Part shown: one piece after another, positions 12,268 to 23,401 of the stretch | How the letters are laid out: the number at the start of each line of letters is the position of its first letter | How positions within the stretch are numbered: position 1 is the first letter of the stretch | DNA from: Ancylostoma caninum | Taxonomy: Eukaryota; Nematoda; Chromadorea; Rhabditida; Ancylostomatidae | NCBI GenBank assembly: GCA_037903475.1 | Contig: JBAJFG010000287.1 | Location: forward strand, 62,001-126,000 | DNA length: 64,000 nt | Reading direction: 5' to 3' | Notes under the pieces: model-generated | What the model saw: the letters and a program-made list of their open reading frames with translations, nothing else | Databases searched by the model: none | What the model was told of the DNA's origin: nothing | Translations under genes and position numbers: made by a program

Positions 12268-13343
12268 CTAGTAATTGTTGACGAAAAAACTACGGTTCAA
12301 CGGCTTCCTGACCATTCGCGACCTCTGTTGGTACATCATCCCTCTAGCAGTGACATGCTAAATAGACATACATAATAATGGAGAACGAAAAATGTACATA
12401 CCCGATAATAAAAAGCATAGCAACAAGCAAAATTCAAAATTACCAAGAAATTAACAATGAGGACTACCGAACTCACTTCATCCGGATCTGAACCAGTCGC
12501 CATCAGCAACAGCTTAGCAGGTTCCGATTTCTGCCCTGTCACTTTCAAGATCACTTGCGCAAGCTGTACCAATGCAATATCGGTGGGGCAGTACTGAAAC
12601 AAGACAGTATGGAGGAGAATAATAAGAGCCTTGTGATTTCATTCACCCTACCGGTTCTAAAATGGCTTCTATTAAGCAGTACGCAGCCTGCTTTGGGTTC
12701 CCCTTCACGCGCCAGTACAACGCTGCCAGATTTGTCGACAGCCATCTGGGATCCACATCCTGCAATCCATTGTGAATTTCAAAAACAGTTCACAGTAGAA
12801 GTTATTCAACAGACAGGGTCATATATTAGTAGAGTTAACGTCAGTTAGTGATGGATGAAGCACTTGCACATATGCATCGGACGATTATTACGATCAGATT
12901 CTTTTCTACGAGAAGAAATAGTCAATACCTAGTCACAAACAATATTTCGAAAACTTGATATGAAGTCAGACTACCCACATTCTCCATCATTGATCGGATT
13001 CTTTGCGCTATCTCTATATCCTCCATGATGCGATCAGCGAGACAAACAAGAACGGATTTCAATCGCGTCTCAGCGTATTCAGGTGATGGCCGTGTATAGA
13101 TCGCGATAACGAGTCCAGTTAACTGGAATATTAAGAATCTTCGAAGGTATACATTACGTATTCGGCATTACGAAGAGTACATACAACTAACACGTTTTGA
13201 AATGCCCATCCAATTCCATCATCCACTTGAGATGTCACGATCTCGTGCAAGTAACAGAGACCGTGGGTCATTCCCTCAACGACATTCATGGGAATGTTGG
13301 AGTCGTCATAGACAAGCGCATACTTGGGAGTTTTTTCAGTGCC
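12268..13343 (-). CDS. TTC17-like TPR protein, C-terminal exons
   Basis: Exons in coding order: 13343-13194, 13122-12979, 12759-12652, 12593-12477. All begin and end in phase 0 with AG/GT borders. The third and fourth match, from memory of the family, the last TPR block of TTC17: WLSTNLAALYWRVKGNPKQA (human LAALYWRVKG-type motif) followed by DIALVQLAQVILKVTG. TTC17 is a TPR protein linked to actin organisation and ciliogenesis in vertebrates; its role here is inferred. A possible terminal exon (12357-12268, 29 codons plus stop) also fits in phase but lacks the expected final TPR helix pair. Exons further upstream were not found with confidence. The block sits between two mirrored G-rich arrays, so either repeats invaded the introns or this is a transposed gene fragment. 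Confidence 0.65.
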
Positions 13344-13502
13344 CTAAAAATCTCACTTCGTATGTAGAGAACAGAAACATCCCTTTCCATAGTAAAATAA
13401 CAACAGAACGGGTGCATATTAGTCTCTGTGAGAAAAAAAACACTAGATGAAGCTGGACTTCAAGAATCAAGCGGCCGCGTGACATGACGTGAGACAGGTA
13501 TC

Positions 13503-14322
13503 CTCAGACAATGCAACGGGCTGACCGCGGTACCAAAGTGTGCTCCGCGGGCTGACCGCGGTCCCATGATATGCGGAACGGGCTGACCGCGCACAGAAAG
13601 CTGGCTGACCGCGCACAGAAGGCTGGCTGACTGCGGTCGTAACTCGTAAGTTTGGCTGACAGCGGTCCTTCGTCGAAAATTTGGCTGACCGCGGTACTGT
13701 CCGCGGTCAGCCAAATTCGGCCCGTAGAAGCCGCACAATGTACGATGCAACCTTTGTGAACATAGTGACGGTGATAAGTGGGATGTATATGAAACGGCAA
13801 TCCTTCTCTGAAAATGCCGAAGAAGTTAAGAAGTAACCTATTTTTTGCTGAAGAGTGGAACCCACCCCCAATTCGGTGGGGGAGTGGGTGCCACTCTCTA
13901 GATATTTTTGGAGTGAAGCTTTCACCAAGAGAGCTTAGTAATTAATATTATGCACTTTATAAACTGCTACAGTTATGCACTTTGTACACGGCTACAAAAG
14001 GAGAAAGTTCTAAGCACATAATCTGAAGAATACGAATAAATCCTGGTGATGTTGGCCTTTCTATTTCTCGAAATTGTTTGTACTGCGCAATTTGCAATGA
14101 TAAATGGGGAGATTTTTTGGCGAATGTTGAATTTGATCGCAAAAATATCGTCCACACATCATCAGTAACTATTACTGCCGTTATGAGCACGCCACGACAT
14201 CACTTCGACGGGCTGACCGCGGATCATATCTGGCCGACCGCGCTTAATTATTTGGCTGACCGCAGAGTTGGCTACGGTCCGCCAAATATTGGTACCGCGG
14301 TCAGCCCGATCCATTGTCTGAG
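13503..14322. mobile_element. TIR element with GGCTGACCGCGGT repeats
   Basis: The ends match as inverted repeats of 32 bp: left ctcagacaatgcaacggg and right (reverse complement) ctcagacaatggatcggg, both continuing ctgaccgcggtacc. The left side carries about seven copies of a ggctgaccgcggt motif up to 13,715. The right side carries four, partly inverted. The middle is AT-rich with no coding capacity recognised. No clear target duplication. I treat it as a non-autonomous element with repeat-bearing ends. Confidence 0.65.
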
Positions 14323-14359
14323 TCGATTGAATAAGGTTGCTGAAAATGGCGGGAAAACA

Positions 14360-14705
14360 GTGGTATAATCGGGGCGATGGGGTCAGGGTGGGCCAAACGT
14401 GGGCAAAAGGTCTTTCATTAGTGGACAAATGGAGGTAAAAGTCGGGGATCAGGATAGGTGGGGCAATGGTGGGCAAACGGTGGTTCCACCGTGGGACGGA
14501 CGAGTTTTGAGGGCGCACCGTGGGGAAAAGGTGGGCCCACCGAGGGATTGATAACAATGGTGGGTTAACGGTGGGATAAGTGGGGATAGATATTTTAATA
14601 GTGGGATAACTAGGGGACAAACGGGGGATAACAGTGGACTAACCGTCGGTTGGGGGTCCACCATGGGATAACGGTGGGCCCACCGTGGTACGAAAATTCA
14701 GAGTA
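14360..14705 (-). repeat. G-rich array, right member of a mirror pair
   Basis: Variants of gtgggataacggtgggccca run for about 340 bp and end in a sequence that is the reverse complement of 11422-11469. The array is purine-asymmetric on the plus strand. Together with the left array it could be the ends of one 3.28-kb element or two insertions of one repeat in opposite directions. Confidence 0.8.
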
Positions 14706-16590
14706 GAACAGGTAATCCTTGACCTAATATGAGTAGTAAAGTGTTAAAGTGAGCCACCTTTTGAACTACGTTCGGCTGTTTCTTCTCAGGTTCAAAAAGG
14801 TAAAACTGCCTGACACTACGCATGCAAGTGGTAAATGTCTATAGACGGCTTTTGCACAAGGATCGGTGAGTACATCTCTGCAAAGGATTTCCAATACGTT
14901 GAACACGAGTACAAAAATCATTTCGCATTTCAGTCGCTAAAACAACGTGTTGTTTAGCGTTTTTTTCTAAAAAAGTTTTTTTCTAAAAAAGAATTTGTAT
15001 GCGATCCAAAACATAGTTGCAGGATTTACGTTTATTAAATCATATTTAACATAATGCAACCCTTCAGCTAGGGATATCCCCTGTCACTTCCAAGACAGGG
15101 CCAGAAATTCTGAGTGAAGTCAGTGACCGCGGCGCACAAGTGGTTGCTGTTTAGGACATCCAACAATTTTTGAGGCGCTTGCCCAACTAATCCAAATTCT
15201 GTAGAGGTTGTGAACAAGCACTGGTCTCGGGTATCACCAAAGCCTACTAACCCTACCGACTGAGACTCAGGGAAATGGATGGTCACTATATGAATCCAAT
15301 AGGGCCTAAAATATATTTTCGACTGAGTCCTGAATCAAACATGACTTGTGGGCCGCAGCGCTCTTGCGGTAAAACGTTACGAAAGGACTTCTCAACTGAG
15401 TCTAACTTCAAGGCAAAACAATTTTATTTGGAAGAGAAGTGAGCGTTGTTACCGTATTTTTGGCCCACCCTGTACACTAGAGAAAACATGACAATAATAA
15501 TGACAACCGATATAGTAAGCGAACAAAACGACTACAAAAGTAATAGCGCTTCCTACTTCGTCTACACGTACGAAAAGCCTCATGCTCATTACCAGGCATC
15601 ACAAGCGTGGCCGTGTGTCAAAGTTGCGGCGAGCTCCTATGACGCAGAGAGCATCACAGTTGGCTGATGTGGGTACTCCTGCTCAATCTCCATGTGAAGA
15701 TGATTGAGCTCCTTCTGAGTATTAGGTTGGTGCATGATTTTTTCGTAGTCGTCTTTTTCATGTAGTGAAGGTGTCTTGACTGGTCAGAACTTGTAATATC
15801 TTGTATTGAGTGTGAAATATGTTACGAGCAAAAGCCCACTTTAGTCCACAACAAAATGTCATCAACTTGATCCTCCTTTAAAGCCTTGAGGCCCACCTCT
15901 GCATTGCAGAAGGAGCAAAGATGCTTATACGTCATGAAAAAAAAACACCTCTAAGGTGTACAGGGGCAATGTGCTAACAAGAATCTCCTTATAGTTTCTC
16001 TCCTTATGTGGCAAAAAGAGCGGTTCTGTTCTCACCTCCGCTTTTCTATTGTGGCTTCTGTATGACAGTTTTAGCGCAGCATATAAGATAAATACCGTAT
16101 AAGGCTGTTGATGGACGCGCTCCGCAAATGTGTGAACGCACGAAGGCGAATGGCTCGATGAGGTTTCTATTGAAGAGAGCTGCTTCGTATTCACGAACGA
16201 GCACCGTGGGCGCGCAACTTCTGCATATTCATAAGATCAACGCCTGCGCTACACTTGTCACCACAGTACCCCAAAACTGAGCAAATTCGCTGTTCGACAA
16301 GCTAGTGGCCGATGGACTCTACTGCTTGGGTGAGTTCTTTCTCGACAGCTCATAAACATTTTCAAGGGATGAAACACCAAGGATCTACATATTTCACTAG
16401 AGCTAGACGTCTTTCAGAATAAAGTTTCCCCACGCAGACGTTTCCATTTTGATCCAGTGGCCGGAATTGAAGTGACAGTTCAGCTTGATCGCACTCAGCT
16501 GGTCAATATGCCCTGTCACTACCATTTCGTTCATCTGATCTATGGGAATTCTATTGCAGTAAAATTATTACTCTGTAGAATTATTTACAG
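14706..16590. other. unassigned DNA
   Basis: No firm gene. A minus-strand frame at about 15,068-15,286 is open but has no motif. A mariner-end-like scrap begins at 15,719. Otherwise nothing recognised. Confidence 0.3.
15719..15775 (+). mobile_element. mariner terminal-repeat-like fragment
   Basis: The sequence TATTAGGTTGGTGCATGATT resembles the ends of the 7874-9142 mariner (TATTAGGTCGGTGC). No partner end or transposase was found nearby, so this is a solo end or chance remnant. Confidence 0.4.
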
Positions 16591-16596
16591 TTTTTG

Positions 16597-17538
16597 TTAA
16601 CTGAATTGATCATTCTCCAAAGAATCGATCTTAACAATAACTTTCTGTTCACTAATACAGAAATCTATGAAATTCTGCTGCGTACCTAATAATTGAGCGA
16701 TCACCGCACGCCGTGGATTTGCTACAAGTGTAAAAAATTTAAATAAATTCCTTTTCTTTTTATGGGTTAGCTCAAATGAACCTTCAGGCGCAGTGAATGG
16801 GCCAAAAGTATTAAAGTTAATGCTCCAGAACCTGCTATCTTGACCCTTCAAATAACTAAAAAAAAGAAAGACATGAATACATTCATGAGCTTTCGGCAGC
16901 CCAGATTAACCGGAACTTCCCCATGGCTACAGCCAATCTAGCGATTTGGCACTGTTTCTTTCCGTGTACCTGGTATCTTTTCCACATCACCACCTTCGTG
17001 ATTTCGTCATGGGTTATTTCTGAATATTCACATGCTAATTTTATCAACTGTGCACTGCGATCAGTAGAAAACAGGATCAGAATACTCACTCTTTGCTCGC
17101 TGGGATTGCGTGTTGGTTCTTGAGAAAATCACATTGAACGGAGCAGCTCTAGTGTAGGTGGCTTTGAAATACGAGCTAAGAGGTTCGTTAGTAAACGTGT
17201 TCTTTTGAGTCCTGAAAGCCAGTTAACAAAAAAGGTGGAGATCATACCTTGGTATTGGACAGTGGCTTGAGGCAATCAATTACTAACATGGGCTATGAAT
17301 TTGCATTGTAGAAACATTATTGTAGAAACAGACTTATTCGAGTAATTTCACAACAAAATCTATCTAGTCTAGAAGAGCTACAAAGAATGTGAACAATTTC
17401 TGAACCAACTCCGAATCGTAAGCGTCTGCTACGATTTTTCAGACTTCCTTCTTTTCGGGAATCAACTGCTTTCCTCACGACTATGCACTCATATGAGTCG
17501 TCACGGTAGTTGATAGAGCTCTGAGTTTCACTAACCAC
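16597..17538 (-). other. candidate exons of an unknown minus-strand gene
   Basis: Three stretches read like coding sequence on the minus strand: about 17,538-17,380 (SINYRDDSYECIVVRKA), about 17,060-16,890 (CEYSEITHDEITKVVMWKR) and about 16,850-16,610 (FNTFGPFTAPEGSFEL, preceded by a strong tttttttag acceptor). Splice phases between them could not be reconciled. They may continue the GPS-domain gene at 18 kb, lying downstream of it on the same strand. Function unknown. Confidence 0.3.
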
Positions 17539-17786
17539 AGATTATGAATCTTAAAGACATCTTCAGGGTCAGAGTCTCACCTCAGAAATAGCTAATGAGA
17601 TCTTTACGTAGATACTTAGGAAGCTTTCAAAATTTGAAGCCCTTGTCCTTTCTCTAGAAATTGTGTAATAGCTCTGAAGTTGGGCAGGGAACTTCCCCAA
17701 ATTGGAAGGGCCACGTTTAGTGGTCTAATGAACAAACAATTGCTGGAACTGGGACACAAAGCCCCGGGATGCCAAGCAGCAAGTAT

Positions 17787-17821
17787 CGTAGCTAGCAGCG
17801 TTCACTGCGCTGCTAGCTACG
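17787..17821. repeat. 14-bp perfect hairpin
   Basis: Arms cgtagctagcagcg and cgctgctagctacg surround a 7-base loop. Short and perfect, with no other context. Confidence 0.7.
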
Positions 17822-17877
17822 ACACTTTCTTCCATTTTTTACGTGCATTCCATAGCGAGGTTGTGCGAAAGTTACTG

Positions 17878-18390
17878 CTAGAATACAGAAGCTGCATTGG
17901 AAGCACAGTGGCTGCACATAACAAGATCAAGAGGGATAATGAACGAAATTAAAAGCAAAAGCAATGCTCTCCTTCTTTGTGGTAGGTCCCTGGGAATTCC
18001 AATCCGTAGAAACTGTTTGAAAAGTTCTTCAAAATGTCGCTGAACCTCGTATTTTGTTATATTTTGACCTCGGCAATGTTTTCTGTTCAAGAGCTCGTTT
18101 AGCTAACACGGAAATTGTAGTAGGGAGATCCGACAACTGGTAACAAAATGTATAGTGGCATAAGCAGTTTGTGATGCTGTCCTCGAATCCGTTTTCTTTT
18201 TTTTGCTGCATAGCCATCTGGGAAGAGTACGTGGCATGATCCCATCTCGCCCAACTAAAAGATAGCGGGAATTTATCTGGATCCAGGAAAGTTTCAGAAG
18301 AACTAATCAATTTCAACTCCGCAAAGATTAGAAAACCGGATTTGAGATCAGGATCACAAGTTACATGTGACAGTATACATTTCTTTTCTT
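17878..18390 (-). CDS. GPS-domain membrane protein (partial; adhesion GPCR or polycystin type)
   Basis: The upstream exon (ending at 18,069) reads SFSWARWDHATYSSQ, then NCLCHYTFCYQLSD. The spacing of tryptophans followed by C-x-C-x(1)-T-F resembles the GPCR proteolysis site (GPS), whose cleavage tripeptide is H-L-T; here it reads H-Y-T. A GT donor at 18,068 and a CCCAG acceptor at 17,990 join in phase 2 to RDLPQRRRALLLLLISFIIP, a basic stretch followed by a hydrophobic segment, as expected for the first membrane span after a GPS. The usual additional GPS cysteine pair is not clear, so the assignment is tentative. The 5' end is unknown; the open frame runs into the inverted repeat at 18,391. 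Alternatives: an unrelated Cys-rich membrane protein, or a pseudogene. Confidence 0.4.
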
Positions 18391-18647
18391 TTTTGGTACG
18401 TAAGCTGATGAGACTCGATTTCACGTTTTATCGGCTACGTTTCGAGCTTAAGCTCGTCTTCAGGCCAACTGACAGTGAACAAAAGAAGCCTAGGCTACAG
18501 TCGCTCCAACCTGATCCAACGCTCCTACTGACGACGAAGTTGACTGCAAATCAAGTCTTCATTTGAAGAATACAAAGAAGACGAGCTTAAGCCCGAAACG
18601 TAGCCGAGAAAACGTGAAATCGAGTCTTCATCAGCTTACCTACCAAA
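18391..18647. repeat. inverted pair of Penelope-type hammerhead-like motifs
   Basis: Arms 18391-18460 and 18577-18647 are reverse complements over about 70 bp with roughly four differences. Read outward, each arm holds a core like CTGAAGA or GAAGA, a perfect stem-loop (gagc ttaa gctc) and CGAAACG, then a cgt/acg pair. This is the layout of the hammerhead-like motif reported in Penelope-like retroelements. The 116-bp middle has no coding sense. Confidence 0.6.
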
Positions 18648-19239
18648 GAAGAATACAAAATGAAGCTCAGACAGAGATCAATTTTGAAAAAGTGTACATT
18701 TCGTTGCGAATTGTCGGAACCCCTACTCCCTCCCTCACTGATATCAACTCTGGTAAGCAGTTATGTAGAATGGCATTCAGCTTTATTGTGGGTGTGTAAA
18801 GGATAATTTACGACTGAAATGTTGTGAATCGAGTTCTCGAAAAGTTGTCTGAAGCCTCTACAAAGTCTTCATGAGTCATCAAATTACACAATAATATTAG
18901 TATACCGCAAAGCTAAATCAATATAGAAGAAAACGTTTACTTCGACCAGAAATTTTTAAGAAATTTCAAGTTTTTTCCAGAGTTTTAAGTTGAAATTCAA
19001 AAAATTTTTACCGTCTTCTGCGTCAAATTTGTATAAAATGTGTGCCTCTTACGGCTAAGGAATGCAAACGGAGCAGCTCTACCGGAGAAATGCGGGTTTA
19101 TTCAATTGCGTGGATGACAGCAATGATCTTGCTTCTTTTTTGGAATCAGCTCCGCTCCTCATTCTGGAACCAGCATTTTTCATTCCCTGTCTCAGTCATT
19201 TCTTTCAGCTAATCTCTAAGAATTTCACTCTACCAAAAA
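18648..19239. other. unassigned AT-rich DNA
   Basis: No exon or element recognised, only poly-A/T-rich sequence. Confidence 0.3.
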
Positions 19240-19538
19240 TGTTACTCTGCACAATTTTTGGCATTGCCTTAGCTATATGTGTAATCTTTACTAATTTAAT
19301 GACAGCATCAGTCAGTGACGCAGCTCAATGTCGCATTTCACTGCGCTCCGTGCTCTTCTCATGCCAGTGGGGTGCGGTTGTTTGGGCTGGGTTGCACCTG
19401 ACTAAACACTTGAACTCGTCCAGCCGCCAATCACCCTCCCTCCATCGACTCGCCGCCGCCTACCGTATCCCCGCATCAGAGGCAATTCGCCATTACGACG
19501 CCGGAGATCCAACGTCTTGCTTTGCTTCCGCTGAATGA
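19240..19538 (+). CDS. possible small secreted protein
   Basis: From the ATG at 19,240 the frame reads MLLCTIFGIALAICVIF, a good hydrophobic signal-peptide core, then a small-residue stretch ending SVSDAAQC. The mature part would be about 70 residues with few cysteines. An acceptor-like tttctttcag lies about 35 bases upstream, suitable for SL trans-splicing or an intron end. The frame is also open upstream of this ATG. There is no recognised family and no conservation data, so this may be chance. Confidence 0.28.
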
Positions 19539-20050
19539 TACCAGCTTGTGATGACTGTAATACTCCAACACACAAGCGATTCTACAGTATCCCGACAGTA
19601 CCAGGTACAGTACGACAGCTCACTCCATGGATTTTCCTCAGTTGAGAATTCGGTGCTCGGCTTCGAGTATTGGGTATATTTTATCTTTTTCTGGTAGATC
19701 AATATGCCCAAGGCTCGAAAACGATGCCGGAACGAGGACGCGTCGGTCCTCCTCTACCTCAGTTCGTCTTCTTTTCTCGCCTATTTGCACCTTTGAAGAT
19801 CATGGCAACAGCTTTCAACGTAACTCGTTTTCTTTTTACTTGTAGTTCGTTTATGTCTACTGCTATGTATCATAAACACCAGTGAAAAATGGAAATTACC
19901 GAGTGCGGGCATAATTTACTGTAAAACCTTTACTCATTCGTTTCTCCGCCAAAAACCTACACATACTTTATTCTGCCCTTCTCCTCATCGAATACAAAAT
20001 TGTTCAAAGTATCTTGCAGATAAAACAGGATTCGACAGGATGCTTCAACT
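19539..20050. other. unassigned DNA
   Basis: Nothing recognised. A tgatgactgtaatactcc-type region and ordinary AT-rich DNA. Confidence 0.25.
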
Positions 20051-20296
20051 TTGGAGCATTTGGCTCCAAATTTGGCCCCCTTTTTCGAAAAAACGGGTTA
20101 TTGCAACAATTTTTGTTGCAAAACACCAAATCTTCGAGGGTTTTACTTATTAGACAATCCTGGAGCTTCCCATGGAAATGGTTTACAAGAAATGTGGAAG
20201 GGAAAAACGACGAGAATTCCATGCCCACAGCAATGGCCAAATTCTACTAAATTTGCTGTCGAAACATCTCTCCACGGAAATACAGGACAATGGGCG
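20051..20296 (+). CDS. candidate internal exon, unknown protein
   Basis: An open stretch reading TGYCNNFCCKTPNLRGFYL and IPCPQQWPNSTKF ends exactly at a strong GTGAGT donor at 20,297. An acceptor-like cgacag lies at about 20,038. All three plus frames are open in part, which lowers confidence. No partner exon was found. Unknown function. Confidence 0.28.
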
Positions 20297-20556
20297 GTGA
20301 GTGAATATGACCTGATAATTAGATTTAAAATGATATAAAATGGCAGTACACTCCCATCAATAGGCCTAGGACTAGGCGGACTCTGCCCCTCGAAACAGGA
20401 GGCTCTATTTTCTCATCCAAATAAGTTCTGGAACAACCGTTCTGTGCCCGTATGAATGGAAATTTTGTGTGGACTTCGAACCAACATCGCATCATCGCCC
20501 TCGCGAATGCGAAGCGATTTTCCAGTCCACCTAAAACCGTTGTAAAAAAAGTCTTT

Positions 20557-21004
20557 CTAGTTATTTTGCCCCGAAATTATGATCTGAATAAGTGCATTTG
20601 GCACACCGAAAATCTGTACTGAAAATTCCCGATAGAACTTTTTCGTAGTCTCACAAGTCTCCAGCTCGTGTTTGTGATCAGAAAATAGATCAAATCCAGC
20701 TCTATCAAGTGAGATCCGACATGGGGGAAGGCATGCCACTATGTTTTGCAGGGAAATAGTCCAGCAAACGTTCTACAATTATGCATTCTCCCCCGCATAC
20801 ATATTGGTAATTTTGTAAAGATTTCTCAAAGAAATGCAGCTTATTCGCCGTTTCCCTTCCCTCATCCATGTAAGGAGAAATCGGCTTAAAAACTTAGATC
20901 CTCCTGGGAACTCGTCAATAGGGGGAGGGGAGTTCTTTGTGTGATGAAAGGGAAGAAAACTTACGTACCTCGGGTTATTCTCCTGGTCGTAGTCAAGAAT
21001 CATC
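20557..21004 (-). CDS. 3' end of an unknown gene (three phase-matched exons)
   Basis: Exons in coding order: 21004-20965 (13 codons, donor GTAAGT), 20884-20801 (28 codons, donor GTATGC) and 20772-20557 (71 codons plus stop). Each intron has an AG acceptor (tgtag, taag, tgtag), and the two exon joins are both phase 0. Readable segments: MILDYDQENNPRY, PISPYMDEGRETANKLHFF, and a Cys-containing piece NVCWTISLQNIVACLPPC. The Tyr/Cys spacing faintly recalls the Cys-rich loop of DEG/ENaC channels, but the expected last membrane helix is absent. I therefore call it unknown. An earlier minus-strand stretch at about 21,180-21,340 (ISDGMSVFLLAEKTPSAA) may be another exon of it. Confidence 0.5.
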
Positions 21005-21419
21005 CTACAATGAAGACAGTGTAAGAGAATCGTCCTTATAAATTGTCCACCCTCGAGAAATAGGACAGAATTATAAAAGGTGAAATGTCATACGACCGCC
21101 TCTCTTCAGGAGTTTTCGCCTCGATTATAGTTAAGAAGTTATTTGATGCCCTGATCACAAAAATCCTACTAGTTTTCTACCTTAGCCTCTTTTTTGTAGG
21201 AGCTTAGTAAGTCTGCGTTCATACTAGGCGGTGAGAAATCGGTCGCTGCCGACGGTGTTTTTTCGGCGAGCAAAAATACGCTCATCCCGTCGGAAATTCT
21301 AAAGTTGTAATGATTAGTGGAGCGGCCTGCTATCCTCTTAACCAGTGAAAACAAGCCAACATTCATGAAAGACCGATCAATAAGCACTCGGATCATCACA
21401 ACCACTTCCCTGTTCACAT

Positions 21420-23400
21420 TAATGAAATGTTTGGTTAGCGTATTTTTTCGGCTGTGAAAGCGACCGAAGTCTGAACACCCAAGCGGAGAATATTCCGACC
21501 GCTCCGTCTGTCCCGCCTGTCAATATGCATCTTTTATACACCAACCGCCCTCACCGTCGGTCGAGTATGAAGGCAGTCTAACATCACAATAAGAAAAAAA
21601 AAGAGAAAATGTCAGTTAGGCAAGGAGATGCTAATTCGATAAAGGAGTATCCCGCTTTTTCCGCCAAAAATCCCGGAAATTTCTTTGCTGATTGATCAAG
21701 GGGTTCCTGAAGATGATTAAAAAGGATATCGTGCCACGCAGAACTACTTACCTTAGCTGTGCTGCGGCTAATGCCCCTGTCACTATTCTGATTTCTCCGC
21801 CGATAAAGACGTTTTATTTCATTTTCCCATGGTACTCCCACCGTACCGTAACCTTACAAAAACGAGGCTGTGATGGGATGCTAGTGCGATTTCCGTGATC
21901 AGAGCATCAAATAACCTCCTCTAGTGAAGTATGTGCGAAAAATAGAGAGAAAGCCCCATCAATGACTAGTCACCTTTTATCATTCTGCAGAAATAAGCTG
22001 TAAATTTCGATGGTCTTCAAACTGACACCTCGACTTGAACCACATAGTAGGTATGATAAACCGTTGTGTTTACGTATACAAAGCATTTGCTGGTCGATGG
22101 GGTTCTTATGTCTGTTCCAGGATGTCTCACAGGAGTTTAAGGAAATGTTTCTGACTTTTTTTTACTTTGAATTTTTGACTTATCCTCTTCATTGTTCGGA
22201 ACACTTGGGTGAACTGCAGCTATTATTTCAAAATCGAACTCTAGCCGCTGTGTGTACAAAAAGCAAACTTTCTCACCGCTCTGAAACAGCTTGAACAGCC
22301 AGAAAGAGGGTTGGAGAGATTGCATAGGCAGTAATGAAAGAGTTTTGTTAATTTTCCACTCCGATTCTACTGTAGTAGTAATAACGCGAGGAAAACCGTC
22401 GAGTATCACGTTTGTTATAATTGATTAATGATACTCTTCACTAGCGTATTCCACAAAATGCTCCCATATTGAATTCAAGAAATCCATAGCTGATTTAATG
22501 GAACAAAATCTGCTCAAAATTTAGCCTCTTTTGCGTAATATATGTATAAGCAGAAAATATATGAGTAGCGATAGGAAATGGGAAACATCTATATCGCGTT
22601 CAGTTAATGAAATAAGTTCACGGTGTTTTTTCTACTAGGATTTCTATGCCGATTTGTTGCTTTTCGGAAATGTCCTCTTTCTACAAAAAAAAGCTCTCTC
22701 CCTGTTCTCTCAGGCTTCTATCATCCGCACATTGCAACTTATTAATCTCCTTGAGTTCCAGGTCTATAAGATGCAGTGCCAAGCCGACTGAAAAAAAAAA
22801 CATCTACGTCCACTCTTCTCGACATTCAGTCGACACATTTACGTAAAAGCAGTCGAAACTGTTCGACAGTTCTCTTCCCTTTATGTATTTAGAAGAGGCA
22901 ATGCGTGGAAGGACTGGTCAGCTTGAAAAAAAAAAACCAGACGATCACTGTGAACATTTTAGGGACCATAAGCATAAGCTCAGCTGCACACGATCGAGCT
23001 GATCACACATTGCCACCAACATCAAAATGGCCCTTCAAGAACTCGATTTGGCTGTTCTCCTGCGATTACATCATCGCTACTTCAAACAGATTCGGGGCGC
23101 TTCAGTATCAATTGAATGCTACCATGCATAGAATGGTGCTCTTCTGTGAATTGACTGGTGATTTCGTAGGCGCGTGTCTTGGTGAAATAGACGGTTAGGA
23201 AGATAACAACAGCGTTATGAATGATCTGAAACGGTACGCACTAGCAAAGAAGGACAAATAGGTGAATAACTGCAATTCTACCAGTAGATAGTTACATGTG
23301 CGAACATCCAGTATTGATTTTTTAGGTAGTTTTTTTTCTCTGTTTCCACCGAAATTTTCAATTTTTTAGTATATTCGAACAGATGACTAGCTGAGAATTT
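21420..23400. other. unassigned DNA
   Basis: No splice-bounded coding exon or element could be supported. Short frames on both strands look like chance. Confidence 0.3.
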
Positions 23401-23401
23401 C

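Noticed and set aside
13499..13740. CRISPR-like array because of regularly repeated ggctgaccgcggt
   Set aside because: Repeats are short, irregularly spaced and partly inverted, and the genome is eukaryotic; it is the end structure of a transposable element.
11422..14705. A classic DNA transposon with its own transposase inside the mirror arrays
   Set aside because: The interior holds TPR exons and another small element but no transposase motif; no target duplication was found.
15068..15286. A minus-strand gene exon
   Set aside because: Open but with no motif, no matching acceptor or donor, and odd composition; left unassigned.
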